Below, one piece after another: positions 44,771 through 56,299 of a DNA stretch of 64,000 nucleotides. Each line of letters begins with the position of its first letter. Position 1 is the first letter of the stretch. The notes under the pieces were generated by a model. That model saw only the letters and a list, made by a program, of their open reading frames with translations, was not told where the DNA came from and ran no database searches. Source of the DNA: Miscanthus floridulus (taxonomy: Eukaryota; Streptophyta; Magnoliopsida; Poales; Poaceae); contig NC_089598.1 of assembly GCF_019320115.1 (NCBI RefSeq), positions 83,957,844-84,021,843 of the forward strand. The letters run 5' to 3'. A program made the translations under genes and the position numbers.

Positions 44771-46580
44771 ACCGCTCGGGTCTCTTTGGATGTTGCTAAT
44801 TTTAGCAAGCTAACTATTAGCACATGCTAGCAACCTTTCATTTAATAATTTGTGCTAATAGATCTATAGATGGTGACATGGTCTATTAGCATATCTAGTT
44901 TGGGTACATCCTTCAAATCTTAGGGCACTGTACAACTTGCTTGTACAATAAGTTTTTTTCCACCTCACACACATATGACTTATATAGTGGTCAATCTGTT
45001 TAACTAAATTGTTTAATGCTTTAATTTATCTATGATCAAGTATGAATATGATTTTTATATATCCTTGTTGATACAAAGCAGTCAAACATAAATAAGATGA
45101 AGATGGTTACCATATTATATAGAACCATCAATATAAAATGATATATTTATGTGTAAAGTAATAGAACTACTATTCAGCAGATGACTATAGAATAACTTAT
45201 TCTGTGGCCACTTTGAGTTACGATAATTACTATGCTAATTTACGAGATTATAGTAACTTCTTACTAAGTGATTTGCTATAACGTTACAGTAAATATCCCT
45301 ATGTGCTGTAGTAAAACAACTATCGTAAATATGTATTCACTTATCGTAAATTAGTATAAAAATTATAGTAAATAGAGGTGGCTATAAAATGATTTATTTT
45401 GTAGCTGTAATTATATAATTATGTTTCTAAAATCAAATAAAATGTAACAGGATTACATAAGTTTCGTCTAGCTTTTTTTTTGTTTCCGTAGCGCTGGCAC
45501 TAAATCATAATAGGATTACATTAGCTTACTATAAAATTTTATAACTTTTGAGCTTATACGTGGCCTACAATTTTTTTTAAGTTATAGGGCTAAAGCCCCC
45601 AGTCTTTCAACTATATAGTCAAAAGACGCAAAATCCATTACAGCGTACCGAATGCTTTTCATCCTGAACCAGTCACATAAAAGAAAACAGATCCACCTCT
45701 CAGAAACAAAAACAAAAAAATGTCCACCTCACAAAGACCGGAACACCTAAAGAAACTGCATCTCTCAAAGACAGGAACAACTAATGAAACAAAACAACAA
45801 CTCCAAACTATTGTTAAAAACCTTCCACCCAAAACTCTGAAGCTGGTGACCACTTCTCGCTCCCGTCTTTTAACTTCGATTGCGCCTCTACCTTGGTCTT
45901 TCCAAACTTCTTAGAACTAAGACATTATCAGGGATGATCTTGAAGCTCTAGTTGCGCAGCCATAAGTCCCTTCTTGCTGAAATCTTGATCTCCTCCATCC
46001 AGAGTTTCGTAAGCTCTTTCTTTCATGGTGGGCGCACAATTATTCAGTTATGTAGAAACCCAGCTCATAAGCATCTCCATGCTTTTCCAGCCACTTTTCT
46101 AAAACACAAAGTTTATTTCTATCTTCTAAATACTCTAAAGAACTGCAGAGGTAACAATAGTAAGGGTACCATATTTTTAATTTTTTTACCCAAAACTTTC
46201 TTATTGCGTAGCCTACAAAAATATTATGACAGAAACAAAATCATTTTTAACTCCTCAACAAAAGCTTTGCTAGCGGTGAAAATTTTACTGTAGTGTCACC
46301 TGATATGAGTAAATTGCCATAAATTTGGCAAAAACTATTGAGCACAAAAAATTTCTACAGAAATATAAACTAAAAGTTTCACAAAATAACCTATATTATT
46401 AAATTAAATAAATATAAAAAAAACATCAGGCTTCGGCCCGCGGCCGGCGAATACCCACTGGCCACTGGCCCACTGCCATGCCTACATCGGCTCACACAGT
46501 CACACAGAGCCCCGCATCTCCTTTCTCCCGTCCCGTGCGCTTTTCTCCAGCCTTGCTCCCTCTGGTGCTGTGGGCCCGAC
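44771..46580. other. Intergenic region, AT-rich
   Basis: No gene is supported. Open frames here are short and compositionally random. The last 150 bases become GC-rich and form the promoter and leader of the SFT2-like gene. Confidence 0.55.
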
Positions 46581-49500
46581 ATGCAGGCGTGGTTCTCCTC
46601 CGGCCCCGGGCCCTCCTCCTCGTCGGCGGCGTCCTCTTCGCAGCCGTCGCTGCTCGCGGAGTGGAACTCCTACGCTGCCGCCCGCTCCGCCGAGGACTGC
46701 GGGCGATGGCTTCGGGATCGACATCGAGGCGGCCGTCCGCTCCGCCAACGACCGCGTCGCCGGCACCTTCGGCGTGTACGTAAACCCCAGGCTCTTCATC
46801 CCCCTCTCTCTTCTCGCCGCTCGGGAAGCGCTCAGTATTCTCCTCCGCCCTGCGCCATAGGATCAGAGCTAGTAGCTTAGTTCTGCTTGCAGCTGTACTG
46901 CAAAATTGAAGGGATCGTAGGCAGTTCTCAGATCATCTCTGCGCGGAATGTGATGTATGGGTTTGATTTGAGTTGGTTAGTCCGAAATCGTGAGGAGAGC
47001 ACGAATAGTTTGCCGCTCCAGAGCTCGAGATAGCATAGACAAGGTGCATGACAAGTTCCTGTTGGGCTCTGAAGGAAGGGATCTTGGCCAACATCTGTTT
47101 TGCTTTCCCATGGTAATCTCCAATTGCAAGTGGGGTTCTTGAACCAGCGAGAGCAAATTTCTTTAGGTCATGTACATTCATGGCTTTAGCCAATGTCACC
47201 TGTAGGAATTTGTGTTTTGACAAATATTTCCTGAAGATTCATGTTCAGCTGCTTAAACATTTGAGCACTTCTGGCATTCGGTTTATTTGTTTTGTTAAGC
47301 TGGGAAACAGGAAAAGGCCAATATATAGGGTAAAGTAAAGTAAAGGAATATGCATAAAAACTGGCCTTGGCTAGCCTCTTTCTATTTAACCTTCATAAGG
47401 ACATTTGCTTTGAACCTTGATTTTTTTTAACTAATTTGTTCTGCTATTCTTATCTGTCCAGGGTCTCAAAAGGTGTTAAAGGGTTGCCTGGCAGCTTTAA
47501 GTCCACAACAAGCAGTGTTCCATCTGGCAGATCTCTCATGTATTTCGGTCTGTTTCTTGCTAGTGGTGTATTCCTAGTTTTCATCGCATTCACGATATTT
47601 CTGCCAGTCATGGTGATAATGCCACAAAAGTTTGCAATATGTTTCACGGTGGGATGTGCCTTCATAATTGGATCATTCTTTGCGCTGAAAGGGCCTAAGA
47701 ATCAGCTCTATCATATGATTTCCAAAGAGGTATAGCGTATTTTGTATTGCAAACTTTTTCGTCTCATACTCTCATAAGCTTTGACTTCTCACTATGAATT
47801 ATATGAAGTTCTCCGAGACATTTCCTGTACTATATTTGTCCTGTTAATTTTTATTTCATTGAACTGGGCATACTATTATTCTTGTCATTCATTGGTCTCA
47901 TGATGAAGGTTTGCCACCAAAATTTGCCTCACCTAAGATTTGGCAAGCAAAAGTTGACAAAGGTTGGGATTTTTTTTTTTTTTTTTTGCCAAACATTTAG
48001 TAAGCCAAATGTGTGATGTTGTCAAGTTTTGGAAGCAAACCATGGCAACCAAAAAGGCAAAAACTTAGCTTGCCTTGATTTTGTCAGCCAAAATTTGGCT
48101 ATCAACCAATCAGGCCCTAAATTTTCTTGCACAAATACTATTTATAGCTATCTCATCAAGTTTGTATTGCAACGTATTCATATCCTTGAATTATTTATAA
48201 TTTGATAAACTATCAAGTTCGTGTCCAATTGTCAAACTGTTATGATCATGAACAGAAACACCAGCCCTAGCATGCTGGTAGGCCTCACCTGGTCTTCTTA
48301 TCTTACCGCTACCAGTTATGCGCAATTTTGTGTGGCATAGCCTACACTACTTTTGTCTTGTTAAAAGAATTACACAATGAACTGAGCATATTATTATTCT
48401 TGGCATGTAATGATCTCGAAATGAAGAAAAAAGGGGGCAATATCTAATACGCCACTGAAATTTCTTGTAAAAGTACCATTTAGGTACCTCTCCAGAGATC
48501 ATTGTACTGTAAAAAGGAATTCACATGACCAAGTTTCTTTGATATCATAGCATATCATATCCTTGGTGTATTGATAATTTGATCCCTTTGATAAACTATC
48601 AAGTGTTTGTCCAATTGTGGAACAGTTATGGTGGTTTACAGAAACACGGTCCCTAGCCTGTGGGTAGAGTTACCCGACCTTAACAGAAAGCCAAACCTGT
48701 AGATGCATTGACAATGATTGGTACCTCATACTTGATTTGGCAAAGAAATGCTCTATATAGGTCCTGAGTGTGCTTTGTTTTAAGTTAAGAGATATTAGCA
48801 TGCATGGTACTAAGTTTCTGTTATATTAACATGCAACCGTAGTGAATTTATCCTTGTATTTACCTTGATGTGATTTTGGAGCGTAATATGCATCTGTTAG
48901 CTTTATCTTATAACCTGCTTCCACAATTTACAAGATCACTTGCTGACTCTTGGTGTACCATGTTTGTGGATACATTATTAGTTGATGACTTATATCATGA
49001 GTTCATATGCTGATCTTTCAATCTTCTGTCAAGAACCACACATTTGTGCTAAATTTCCTGGAATTGATTTCCTTATTTCACAGAGATTACCTTTCACCTG
49101 TGGGATTTGTTGGGAGCATGGTTGCTACCATCTACGTGTCAATGGTGCTTCATAGCTACATACTTTCTGTTTTCTTCTCCGTGCTTCAGGTGATAACATC
49201 CTCTTTGCACTTTGCAATCCTCTTGCACAGTGCTATTAGACTTCCTTATGCGACAGGCACCTTCATCCCCTTTCAGCATAAGTAGGAGTAGGACCGTCCT
49301 CTGTTCTTCCTGCTAGCTGATAGGAACTAACTTTGAAGAGAAACCTTATTCTTTGAATAAGCCATAGAACTCTTATACTCAGTCTGGAGCTTTCTTATTT
49401 TCTGGTGACTGTAGTTGTGAGCTTGACCCTGTGATGATGTATAATGGCTATTGAACTAAGAAACTTTTCTCTTATTTTTTCAGGTCCTTGCTCTAGCATA

Positions 49501-49594
49501 TTATGCCATCTCATACTTCCCTGGTGGATCTGCTGGAATGAAGTTTCTATCATCCGCCCTTGTGTCCTCAGTGTTGAGATGCTTTGGGCGATGA
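46581..49594 (+). pseudogene. SFT2: SFT2-like vesicle transport protein, two single-base frameshifts
   Basis: A four-helix Golgi membrane protein that helps fuse endosome-derived vesicles with the trans-Golgi. Exons: 46581-46775, 47462-47729, 49084-49189 and 49484-49594, all with GT-AG sites and matching phases. It starts MQAWFSSGPGPSSSS..SLLAEWNSYAAA and continues through GIDIEAAVRSANDRVAGTFG, VSKGVKGLPGSF, SLMYFGLFLASGVFLVFIAFT (helix 1) and YAISYFPGGSAGM to RCFGR. The frame slips by one base in exon 1 (one extra G in the run at 46701-46703 would explain it) and again in exon 3 (one extra C at 49097-49098). It could be a young pseudogene or a good gene with two sequence errors; the preserved splice sites favour the latter slightly. 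Confidence 0.85.
47730..49083 (+). other. SFT2-like gene intron 2
   Basis: A 1.35-kb intron with a T-run near 47971-47988 and internal CCAAAATTTGGC-type repeats that may derive from a MITE (47900-48120). No coding sequence. Confidence 0.55.
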
Positions 49595-51318
49595 GTTCAC
49601 CTGTTAGTTGCTTTCAGCCATCTATTTCATCCTGTTACACTTTTGACTTTTGTTCATATTGACTTAGAGATCGATAACAGTGACTGCAGGCAGTGTCTGT
49701 CAAGATATTTGCATGTAACTTACCCACCATATTATATAATTATATTACATCTATGAATGCTCCTCCGATACCAAAACCTTTGTTGTTTGGATAGACTTGA
49801 ACAGCTGTCAAGAAATTTAACTGTGAAAAAGGGTGCAACGCTTAAAGACAATAATCTGCCATTAGGTCATCTGGGAACTCTAGACAGGATTATTTTTGCA
49901 TGGCATGGCAAATCATTTTATGTAACGAGTATAACCATGCAATATTTTTTTTCTTTCTAATTCTGATGCCATCTGTTTGTACTCATTTAGATGACTGTAA
50001 TCTTTTTGCTTCTGCAGGACTGCATCTTTCCTGTGCTGATTGCAGAATTTCTAGTGAATGATCTAGCAGGACTGCGTATCGTTATAAATTGTGCAGCTTC
50101 ATTACTTCCAGAAGTCTGATGCCATTTTGAAGCACTGAACTCAGCTATTTGGTAACTTGATGATTTTGAGGAAAGGATATTGCTGGACCATCCCAGCACT
50201 TGTCGAGGAGAAATAGAATGTAGCCTGCATATTGAATTATTGGGCACACCAGTTTGGTCTAAAGTTACATTGTACAAAATATATCACTAAACACTGGGCC
50301 ACAATCTATGCTCATGGCAGAGGAGCGAATTACATGTATGCTTCATGTTCTCATACTATAAACTGATCCTGTCCCTACATTCTCCTTGCGGGGATAAAGT
50401 CCACATCGCCACCACGTGTTTAGTTCCCTGTCTTGTTTCTTTCACTGTAAAGAAAGAAAAAGAAATTGCGAGCACGATTTCATCAGAATTTGAATTTGGG
50501 TGGCGTAGCGCGGCTCCCCTATCCGGGAACGGGCGATGGGGATTCCAAGGGCCCATGCGGCCATGAATCACGTATATCCCCTCACCGTGGACGGTTTGGT
50601 TTTATAAAAGGTGACCACTGGAAAAGGCGCTGCTCTCTCTGCGGCCACACGCGTTTGGATTTTGCTATTGCTCCCTTGATCCACATCCACTTCTGAAAAG
50701 GGTCACCATGTCTGCCTTTGTGGGGAAATACACAGGTTCTTGCTCGCACTGAATATACTTCTGTATGCCTTTTTAAAAGTCACACGTTGGTGACGCTTCA
50801 GTCTTAAAGATTATATTTTTGCATGTAAGAATTTGTTTGTGTAGCAGTTTGTGTCGTGCTGGTACGCGCTGAGTATTTTTAACAAATTCTAGGCTGTTTC
50901 TAAGAAATTATACTGAAAATTCCTGTTGAATTCCTATGTTTGAAACAAGTCTTTATCTTTAGGTTGAAAAACGCAGTTTCGTCTGTCGATACAGCTGTTT
51001 GTACTACTATAAATGAAGACGCATTTTGAATTGAAGTTCTGTATAAAAGAAACTAGGTCCTGTTACTAAAGTGTAGTCCATCATTAGATAATATGCTGAA
51101 GGTCGACTAATTGATTTTTTTTCTAATGAATTCTACTTATCAATTAGCCTCTATTAATTTTAATTAAATTATAATTACTTCATGTTTAGGCTTTGCATCT
51201 CAAATAGGGACTAAAGTTTAGTTTAGTCTATCCAAACACCCAGCAGGAGTTGCGCGCTCCGCTGTGCCGGCATATAAACAGTGGTAAATAGTATTTGTGA
51301 ACAGGAGGAAACAGTATG
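49595..51318. other. 3' flank of the SFT2-like gene and intergenic region
   Basis: The first part is probably 3' UTR; further exon-like traces are not supported. A decayed Tourist-like sequence may lie at about 51055-51242 (ends GTCTATCCAAACACCC). Nothing else is recognised. Confidence 0.5.
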
Positions 51319-52492
51319 TGTCATTGTTTTCGGACCATAGAGAGTAAATTTATATTTGCGCGTCTGGCTTGGATGGTGTGTTCGGAGGACACAAGGGTTT
51401 ATACTGGTTCGGACGGAACGTTCCTACGTTCAGTTTGTTGTTGCTCATGTTACCGGCACTTGGTTTGCAGTAGGGGTTACAAACAGGCGAGAGAGGGAGA
51501 GGATTCTAAGTCTCTGGTGGAGGGAGTGAACGGGTGCTGAGTGCTCGATTGCCGTTCAGCTGTGTGCTCGTGTCGTGCTCTTGTGTTTTTTTTATCTCCT
51601 ATCCGGATCCCCCGGTAGGGGCGCCTTGTTTTCTCTTTTATAGTCGAAGGGAAAGCGCGGGTTACAGAGAAGAAAAAGGAGAAGAACGAGAGAGAAGAAA
51701 GCTTTCAAGATCACCGGGTCCTTTTTCTCCTTCATGTGGGCCCCGCCGATCCTGTAGATGTCAACAGAGACGGTTCTATGTCGCGGCCCTGTTCGTCACT
51801 GGTACCATACGCAGGCGTCATCTGCCGATCATGGCGTTCTACTCCGTCCTAGCGGACGTCGCGGTGAACTGACGCGTCTGTCAGCGTCTGTACGAGGATT
51901 AGGCAAAACAGTATCGGCACACCCGACACTGCTCTTGATGTGAATCGCCAGGTATGGCCCGTCATGGCCACGGGTTACATCGAGGCGTGCCAGCTTCTTC
52001 CCTGGTGTCAAAGTTTTGACCTAAGCCCATACGCTTAGACCTGGAGTGGTTGGCGGCGGTATGGGTCCCATCGGACAAGACGGAACCCGCGTCCTTGGGG
52101 TCGGGCGAGACGGAGCCCGCGACCTTGGTCGAGACAGAACCCATAGCCTTAGGGTTGGGCGAGACGGAGCACGAGCCTAAGGGGTTGGGCGAGACGAAGC
52201 CTGCCGCCTTAAGGTCGGGCGAGACGGAGCCCACGGCCTTAAGGTCGGGTGAGACAGAGCCCGCGGCCTTTGGGGTCGGGCGAGACGAAGCCCATGGCCT
52301 TAAGGTCGGGCGAGACGGAGCCCGCACCCGAGGGGTCGAGCGAGACAGAGCCTGCACCCAAGGGGTCGGGTGAGACGAAGCCCGCACCCAAGGGGTCGGG
52401 TGAGACCTTTTAATACGCCTCGAGCCATCTAGGGGAGTCAGCATGAGCGCTAACTTTCTTGCTTTGGGTATCCCTAATAACGATACCCGACA
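51319..52492 (-). repeat. 3' LTR of element D
   Basis: The sense strand runs from TGTCGGGTATCG to CAATGACA, a TG...CA pair of ends. The sequence contains the phrase ATACTGGTTCGGACGGAACG typical of large grass gypsy LTRs. A tandem array at 52070-52400 lies inside. The partner LTR is not in the window, so the outer end at 51319 is inferred from the terminal bases. Confidence 0.7.
52070..52400. repeat. Tandem array in element D LTR
   Basis: About ten copies of a 28-35 bp unit built on GGTCGGGCGAGACGGAGCCC with variable spacers (GCGGCCTTAAG). On the sense strand it lies near the LTR 5' end, in U3. Confidence 0.85.
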
Positions 52493-52503
52493 GTAGCCCC
52501 CGA
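52493..52503 (-). promoter_or_regulatory. Polypurine tract of element D
   Basis: The minus strand reads TTCGGGGGCTAC directly before TGTCGGG of the LTR. A G-run followed by CTAC at this junction is the plus-strand primer and supports the minus-strand orientation. Confidence 0.65.
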
Positions 52504-53117
52504 ACCCGCGGAGGAGTAGAATACTCCTTTGGAGGCTTTTCCAGACAGGAGGACTTTGAGGGCCTTGGCCTTCTTTTTGTAACCCACGGCGTGTCCTGGT
52601 AGGATGGTGATTCCCTTTTGCCACGGTCAGTCTTCTTGGGGGGCATCCCTTTCTACCTCTCGCTCTAAGGGTTCACCGGAGTGGCTGTGAACCCATCGGT
52701 GAGCCAGCCTTTGAGCTCCTGGGCCTGAATGGGCCGTAGGAGCGTTTTTAGCTCTGCATCCCTCCTTACCTGCGATGGTTCTTGGCCCATCGACTGGGCA
52801 AACCATCATCCGACATGTCCTTTGTGGGCGTGCCTAGAGATAGCATGCGCACGATCTTCAGAGGGAGCTGACGTGACGCGGTGCAATGGGCGCGTGAATC
52901 TAAGCGGACAGTTCACCTTCTTGCCCCGCTCCGTCCTATAAATAGCGGCCTCCCCCTTCATGTTTCTGCACACCAAAACCATATCCTTACCTTCTCTGTT
53001 TCTCCACCGCCGCCGTTCGGATCTGTCGTGCTTGCTAATCCACCGCCGGAGCCCTAGGTCTATAGCTTCCGCTTCTCTGCCGCCGCCTTTGTTTCTCCAC
53101 GGCCACCTCCATCCTCC
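52504..53117 (+). other. Upstream region of the antisense accessory gene
   Basis: A non-coding 600 bp. Part of it (52668-52790) is repeated at 61822-61940. It ends with a TATA box and a pyrimidine-rich leader. Confidence 0.6.
52937..52944 (+). promoter_or_regulatory. TATA box of the antisense accessory gene
   Basis: TATAAATA about 180 bases before the ATG at 53118, followed by a leader rich in CTCCACCGCCGCC. It is on the opposite strand to D's own promoter. Confidence 0.6.
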
Positions 53118-53792
53118 ATGGATTCATGGTACTGCTCTAATGTTACCCATGCACGCATGGAGGGACTCGTCAAGCATGGTCTTCTCCATGGGAGGACCGA
53201 TGCGGTGGAGTGGCTCGTGCCCGGTCATGAGGATGCGCTGGCGCTGCCCGATGGCTACGTTGTCTCCTTCGCGCCCTTCCACGAGCGTGGACTCACGGTT
53301 CCTCCCCACCCGTTCTTCTAGGGTCTGCTGCACCACTATCAGATCGAGCTGCAACACTTGAATCCCAACGAGATCCAGCATATCGTGGTCTTCATCGTGA
53401 TGTGCGAGGGGTACCTGGGGATCGAGCCCCACTTTGAGATGTGGAGATATTTCTTCTCTATCTCCTTGATCAAGAAGGAGAGAGGGCGGGAGACCCCGGT
53501 GCTGATGGGATGCATGGGCATCCACCTCTGGGGGCAGCAGACAACCAAGTACATGCCCTGCCAGCTCTCTAGATCCAACAAAGGATGGCACTAGCATTGG
53601 TTCTACCTGAAGGATGACCCTGCCGCTCCCTTACCTATCTTCTCCGGGCGTCTGATCAAAGTGGTTCCACCATCATAGCCATGGGGGCCACCCGTCAAGG
53701 AGAAGAAGAGGATGCGTGACCTCCTTGAGGCCATCACGTTCCTGAAGACCCACGGCCTCCATGGGGCAGGCATCATCGAGGGTATCACGTGA
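53118..53792 (+). pseudogene. Antisense accessory gene of element D, N-terminal part (Transposase_28-like)
   Basis: One frame from ATG 53118: MDSWYCSNVTHARMEGL, DGYVVSFAPFHERGL, GLLHHYQIELQHLNPNEIQHIVVF, GYLGIEPHFEMWRYFF and SRSNKGWH, then WFYLKDDPAAPLP. This is the family called putative gypsy-type transposon (Transposase_28), abundant in grasses. In-frame stops lie at 53319-53321, 53592-53594 and about 53676. The frame ends where fragment X begins. The role is unknown; the protein is carried by retrotransposons and is not a known transposase by activity. Confidence 0.75.
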
Positions 53793-53798
53793 GGAGGG

Positions 53799-54297
53799 TG
53801 TAGGGTCGAGATGGCGGACTAGAGGGGGGGGGGGGGGTGAATAGTCCTTTCTAAAACTTAATCGCGTCGGCTAACCAAAATAAATACAGAATTAAAATAA
53901 TCGGTCTAGCCAAGACTACATCCCTCTATCTATGTTCTCTAGCACCTTACAAAGATCCTAATTAAGCAACTAAGGTGCTGGGCTAGATAGAGCTCACCTA
54001 ACCAATTCTAGGAGCAAGGTCACACAAACCTATGCCACTAGTATTTTGCACATCGGGGAGCTCCTACACAATTTTAGTAAGCAAAAGCACAAAGCTCCTA
54101 AGCTCACTAGCAATGCTTAATAACAAGGCAACCAATACTAAATTAGAGAGCACAAATACTTAGCTACACAAACTAAGCAATGTAACTAAAAAGGTTACAC
54201 AAACTAAATTAGCCACACAAGAGAGCTACTTCTATGCTACACAAGTAAGAAGATAACTAGCAAGCTACACAAGCTAACTAATTATAAGAGCAACTAC
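53799..54297 (-). repeat. Fragment X: truncated LTR of another Sirevirus-type element
   Basis: It begins TGTAGGGTCGAGATGGCGGACTAGAG, then a 14-base G-run (53824-53837) and TGAATAG, the same terminal layout as the LTRs of A and Y. It breaks off at 54297, where Y inserted; its remainder was not found to the right of Y. Orientation is inferred from the A/Y layout. Confidence 0.6.
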
Positions 54298-56285
54298 TGA
54301 AAGGTCCTAATATGGCTAGAGGGGGGGGGGTGAATAGCCTATTTAAAAATCTACAAATCAACTAGAGCAATTTGATTAGTATGACAAATAGCGTAATGCA
54401 AACTTGCTCTAGCTCTATAAGGGTTGCAAGCCACCTATCCAACAATTCTAGTTCCAATGAATACTTAGGCACACAAACTAGCTATGTAATTACTCACTAA
54501 GAGCTATCAACCTTGCTACTCTAAAGAGCTCAACTAGATTTATGTAAATAATAAAGCAAGCTCTCAATTCTAATTACACTAAAGAGCTTGTATCAACTAG
54601 TTTGCAAGAATATAAATGAGTGAGTAGAGTGATTATACCGACGTGTAGGGGATGAACCAATCACAAGATGAATATATAGCCAATCACCAGGAGAATGACA
54701 AAGAAGAGAGACAATCGATTTTCTCCCGAGGTTCACGTGCTTGCCAACACGCTACGTCCCCGTTGTGTCGACCAACACTTGGTGGTTCGGTGGCTAAGAG
54801 GTGTTTCACAAACCTCGTCCACACGATTGGACACCGTAAGAACTGACCCACAAGTGAGGTAACTCAATGACACGAGTAATTTACTAGAGTTACCTTTCGG
54901 CGCACTGCCGGGGAAGGTACAACTCCCCTCACAATCACCGAAGGCGGCCACAAACAATCACCAACTCGTGCCGATCCTTCACCGCTGCTCCAACCGTCTA
55001 GGTGGTGGCAACCACCAAGAGAAACAAGCGAAATCCGCAGCGCAACACGAATACCAAGTGCCACTAGATGCAATCACTCAAGCAATGCACTTGGATTCTC
55101 TCCCAATCTCACAATGATGATGGATCAATGATGGAGATGAGTGGGAGGGCTTTGGCTAAGCTCACAAGGTTGCTATGTCAATGAAAATGTGCAAGTATTA
55201 TCCCTTGAGCCGGCCATGGGGCTATAAATAGAGCCCCCATCAAATAGAGCCGTTGTACCCCTTCACTGGGCAAAACACGCTCTGACCGGATGCTCCGGTC
55301 ATACCGACCGGACGCTGGCCCTCAGCGTCCGGTCGCCCGATGGACACCACGCGTCACCAGCTTCAAACACTGTCCGTCAGATTTCAATGGCTATAAAGCT
55401 GACCGGACGCTCTGGTCAAAACTGACCGGACGCTGGGGCCGGACGCTCTGGTCAAAACTGACCGGACGCTGAAGCCCCAGCGTCCGGTCGTTTCCAGTAA
55501 GCTCCCCGAGGCATGTTTTTTCGACCGGACACGTCCGGTCCACCTTGACCGGACGCAGACCAGCGTCCGGTGCTCAACCCTACCCACTGTGCCATCTGAC
55601 AGCTCGATCGGACGCAGCCTTTCAGCGTCCGGTCGCTGAGTGACCCAGCGTCCGGTCAGTAGACCGACGCCAGCATCATTTCGACCAACTCCATTTCAAC
55701 TCTAACTTCTTCACCCTTGCTCAAATGTGCCAACCACCAAGAATTTTGCATCCGGCGCAATAGAAAATAGACATTTCATTTTTCCAAAAGCGCCGAATCC
55801 CGCCGAGCTTGCGAGGCGGGAGGGAGAGAGGGACCCAAACCCATCTCAACCCTGCAAACACCTTGTGCACATGTGTTAGCATATTTTCACAAATATTTTC
55901 AAGGGTGTTAGCACTCCACTAGATCCTAAATGCATATGCAATGAGTTAGAGCATCTAGTGGCACTTTGATAACCGCATTTCGATACGAGTTACACTCCTC
56001 TTAATAGTACGGCTATCTATCCTAAATGTGATCACACTCACTAAGTGTCTTGATCACTAAAACAAAATGGCTCCTACATTTTATACCTTTGCCTTGAGCC
56101 TTTTGTTTTTCTCTTTCTTCTTTTCCAAGTTCAAACATTTGATCATCACCATGCTATCACCATTGTCATGATCTTCGTCATTGCTTCATCACTTGGAGTA
56201 GTGCTACCTATCTCATAATCATCTTGATAAACTAGGTTAGCACTTAGGGTTTCATCAATTAACCAAAACCAAACTAGAGCTTTCA
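54298..56285 (-). repeat. 3' LTR of element Y (1988 bp)
   Basis: Plus strand from TGAAAGGTCC to AGCTTTCA. It has the CTAGAGGGGGG/TGAATAG terminal block, a motif array (about 55275-55660) and a TATA-like box near 55222-55230 on the downstream side of the array in sense orientation. No second LTR is available, so ends are set by homology to A's layout. Confidence 0.82.
55275..55660 (-). repeat. Palindromic-word array in Y LTR
   Basis: The words GACCGGACGCTG and CAGCGTCCGGTC recur as in the B family. The 12+5+12 palindrome at 55306-55334 reads, on the sense strand, the same 29 bases as in B. A tandem piece at 55400-55470 is duplicated (TCTGGTCAAAACTGACCGGA twice). Confidence 0.85.
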
Positions 56286-56287
56286 AT

Positions 56288-56299
56288 CTCCCCCTTTTT
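56288..56299 (-). promoter_or_regulatory. Polypurine tract of element Y
   Basis: The minus strand reads AAAAAGGGGGAG two bases before the LTR. Additional GGGGGAG tracts lie near 56430, 56840 and 56942, again in Sirevirus style. Confidence 0.8.

Noticed and set aside
45952..46293. A 113-codon plus-strand ORF
   Set aside because: AT-rich composition, no recognisable motif and no gene-like surroundings.
51319..53792. Element D read as a plus-strand gypsy element with the accessory ORF as gag
   Set aside because: The integrase runs on the minus strand, a polypurine tract precedes the LTR on the minus strand, and no primer-binding site follows the LTR on the plus strand. The antisense-gene layout of Tat elements explains all three.
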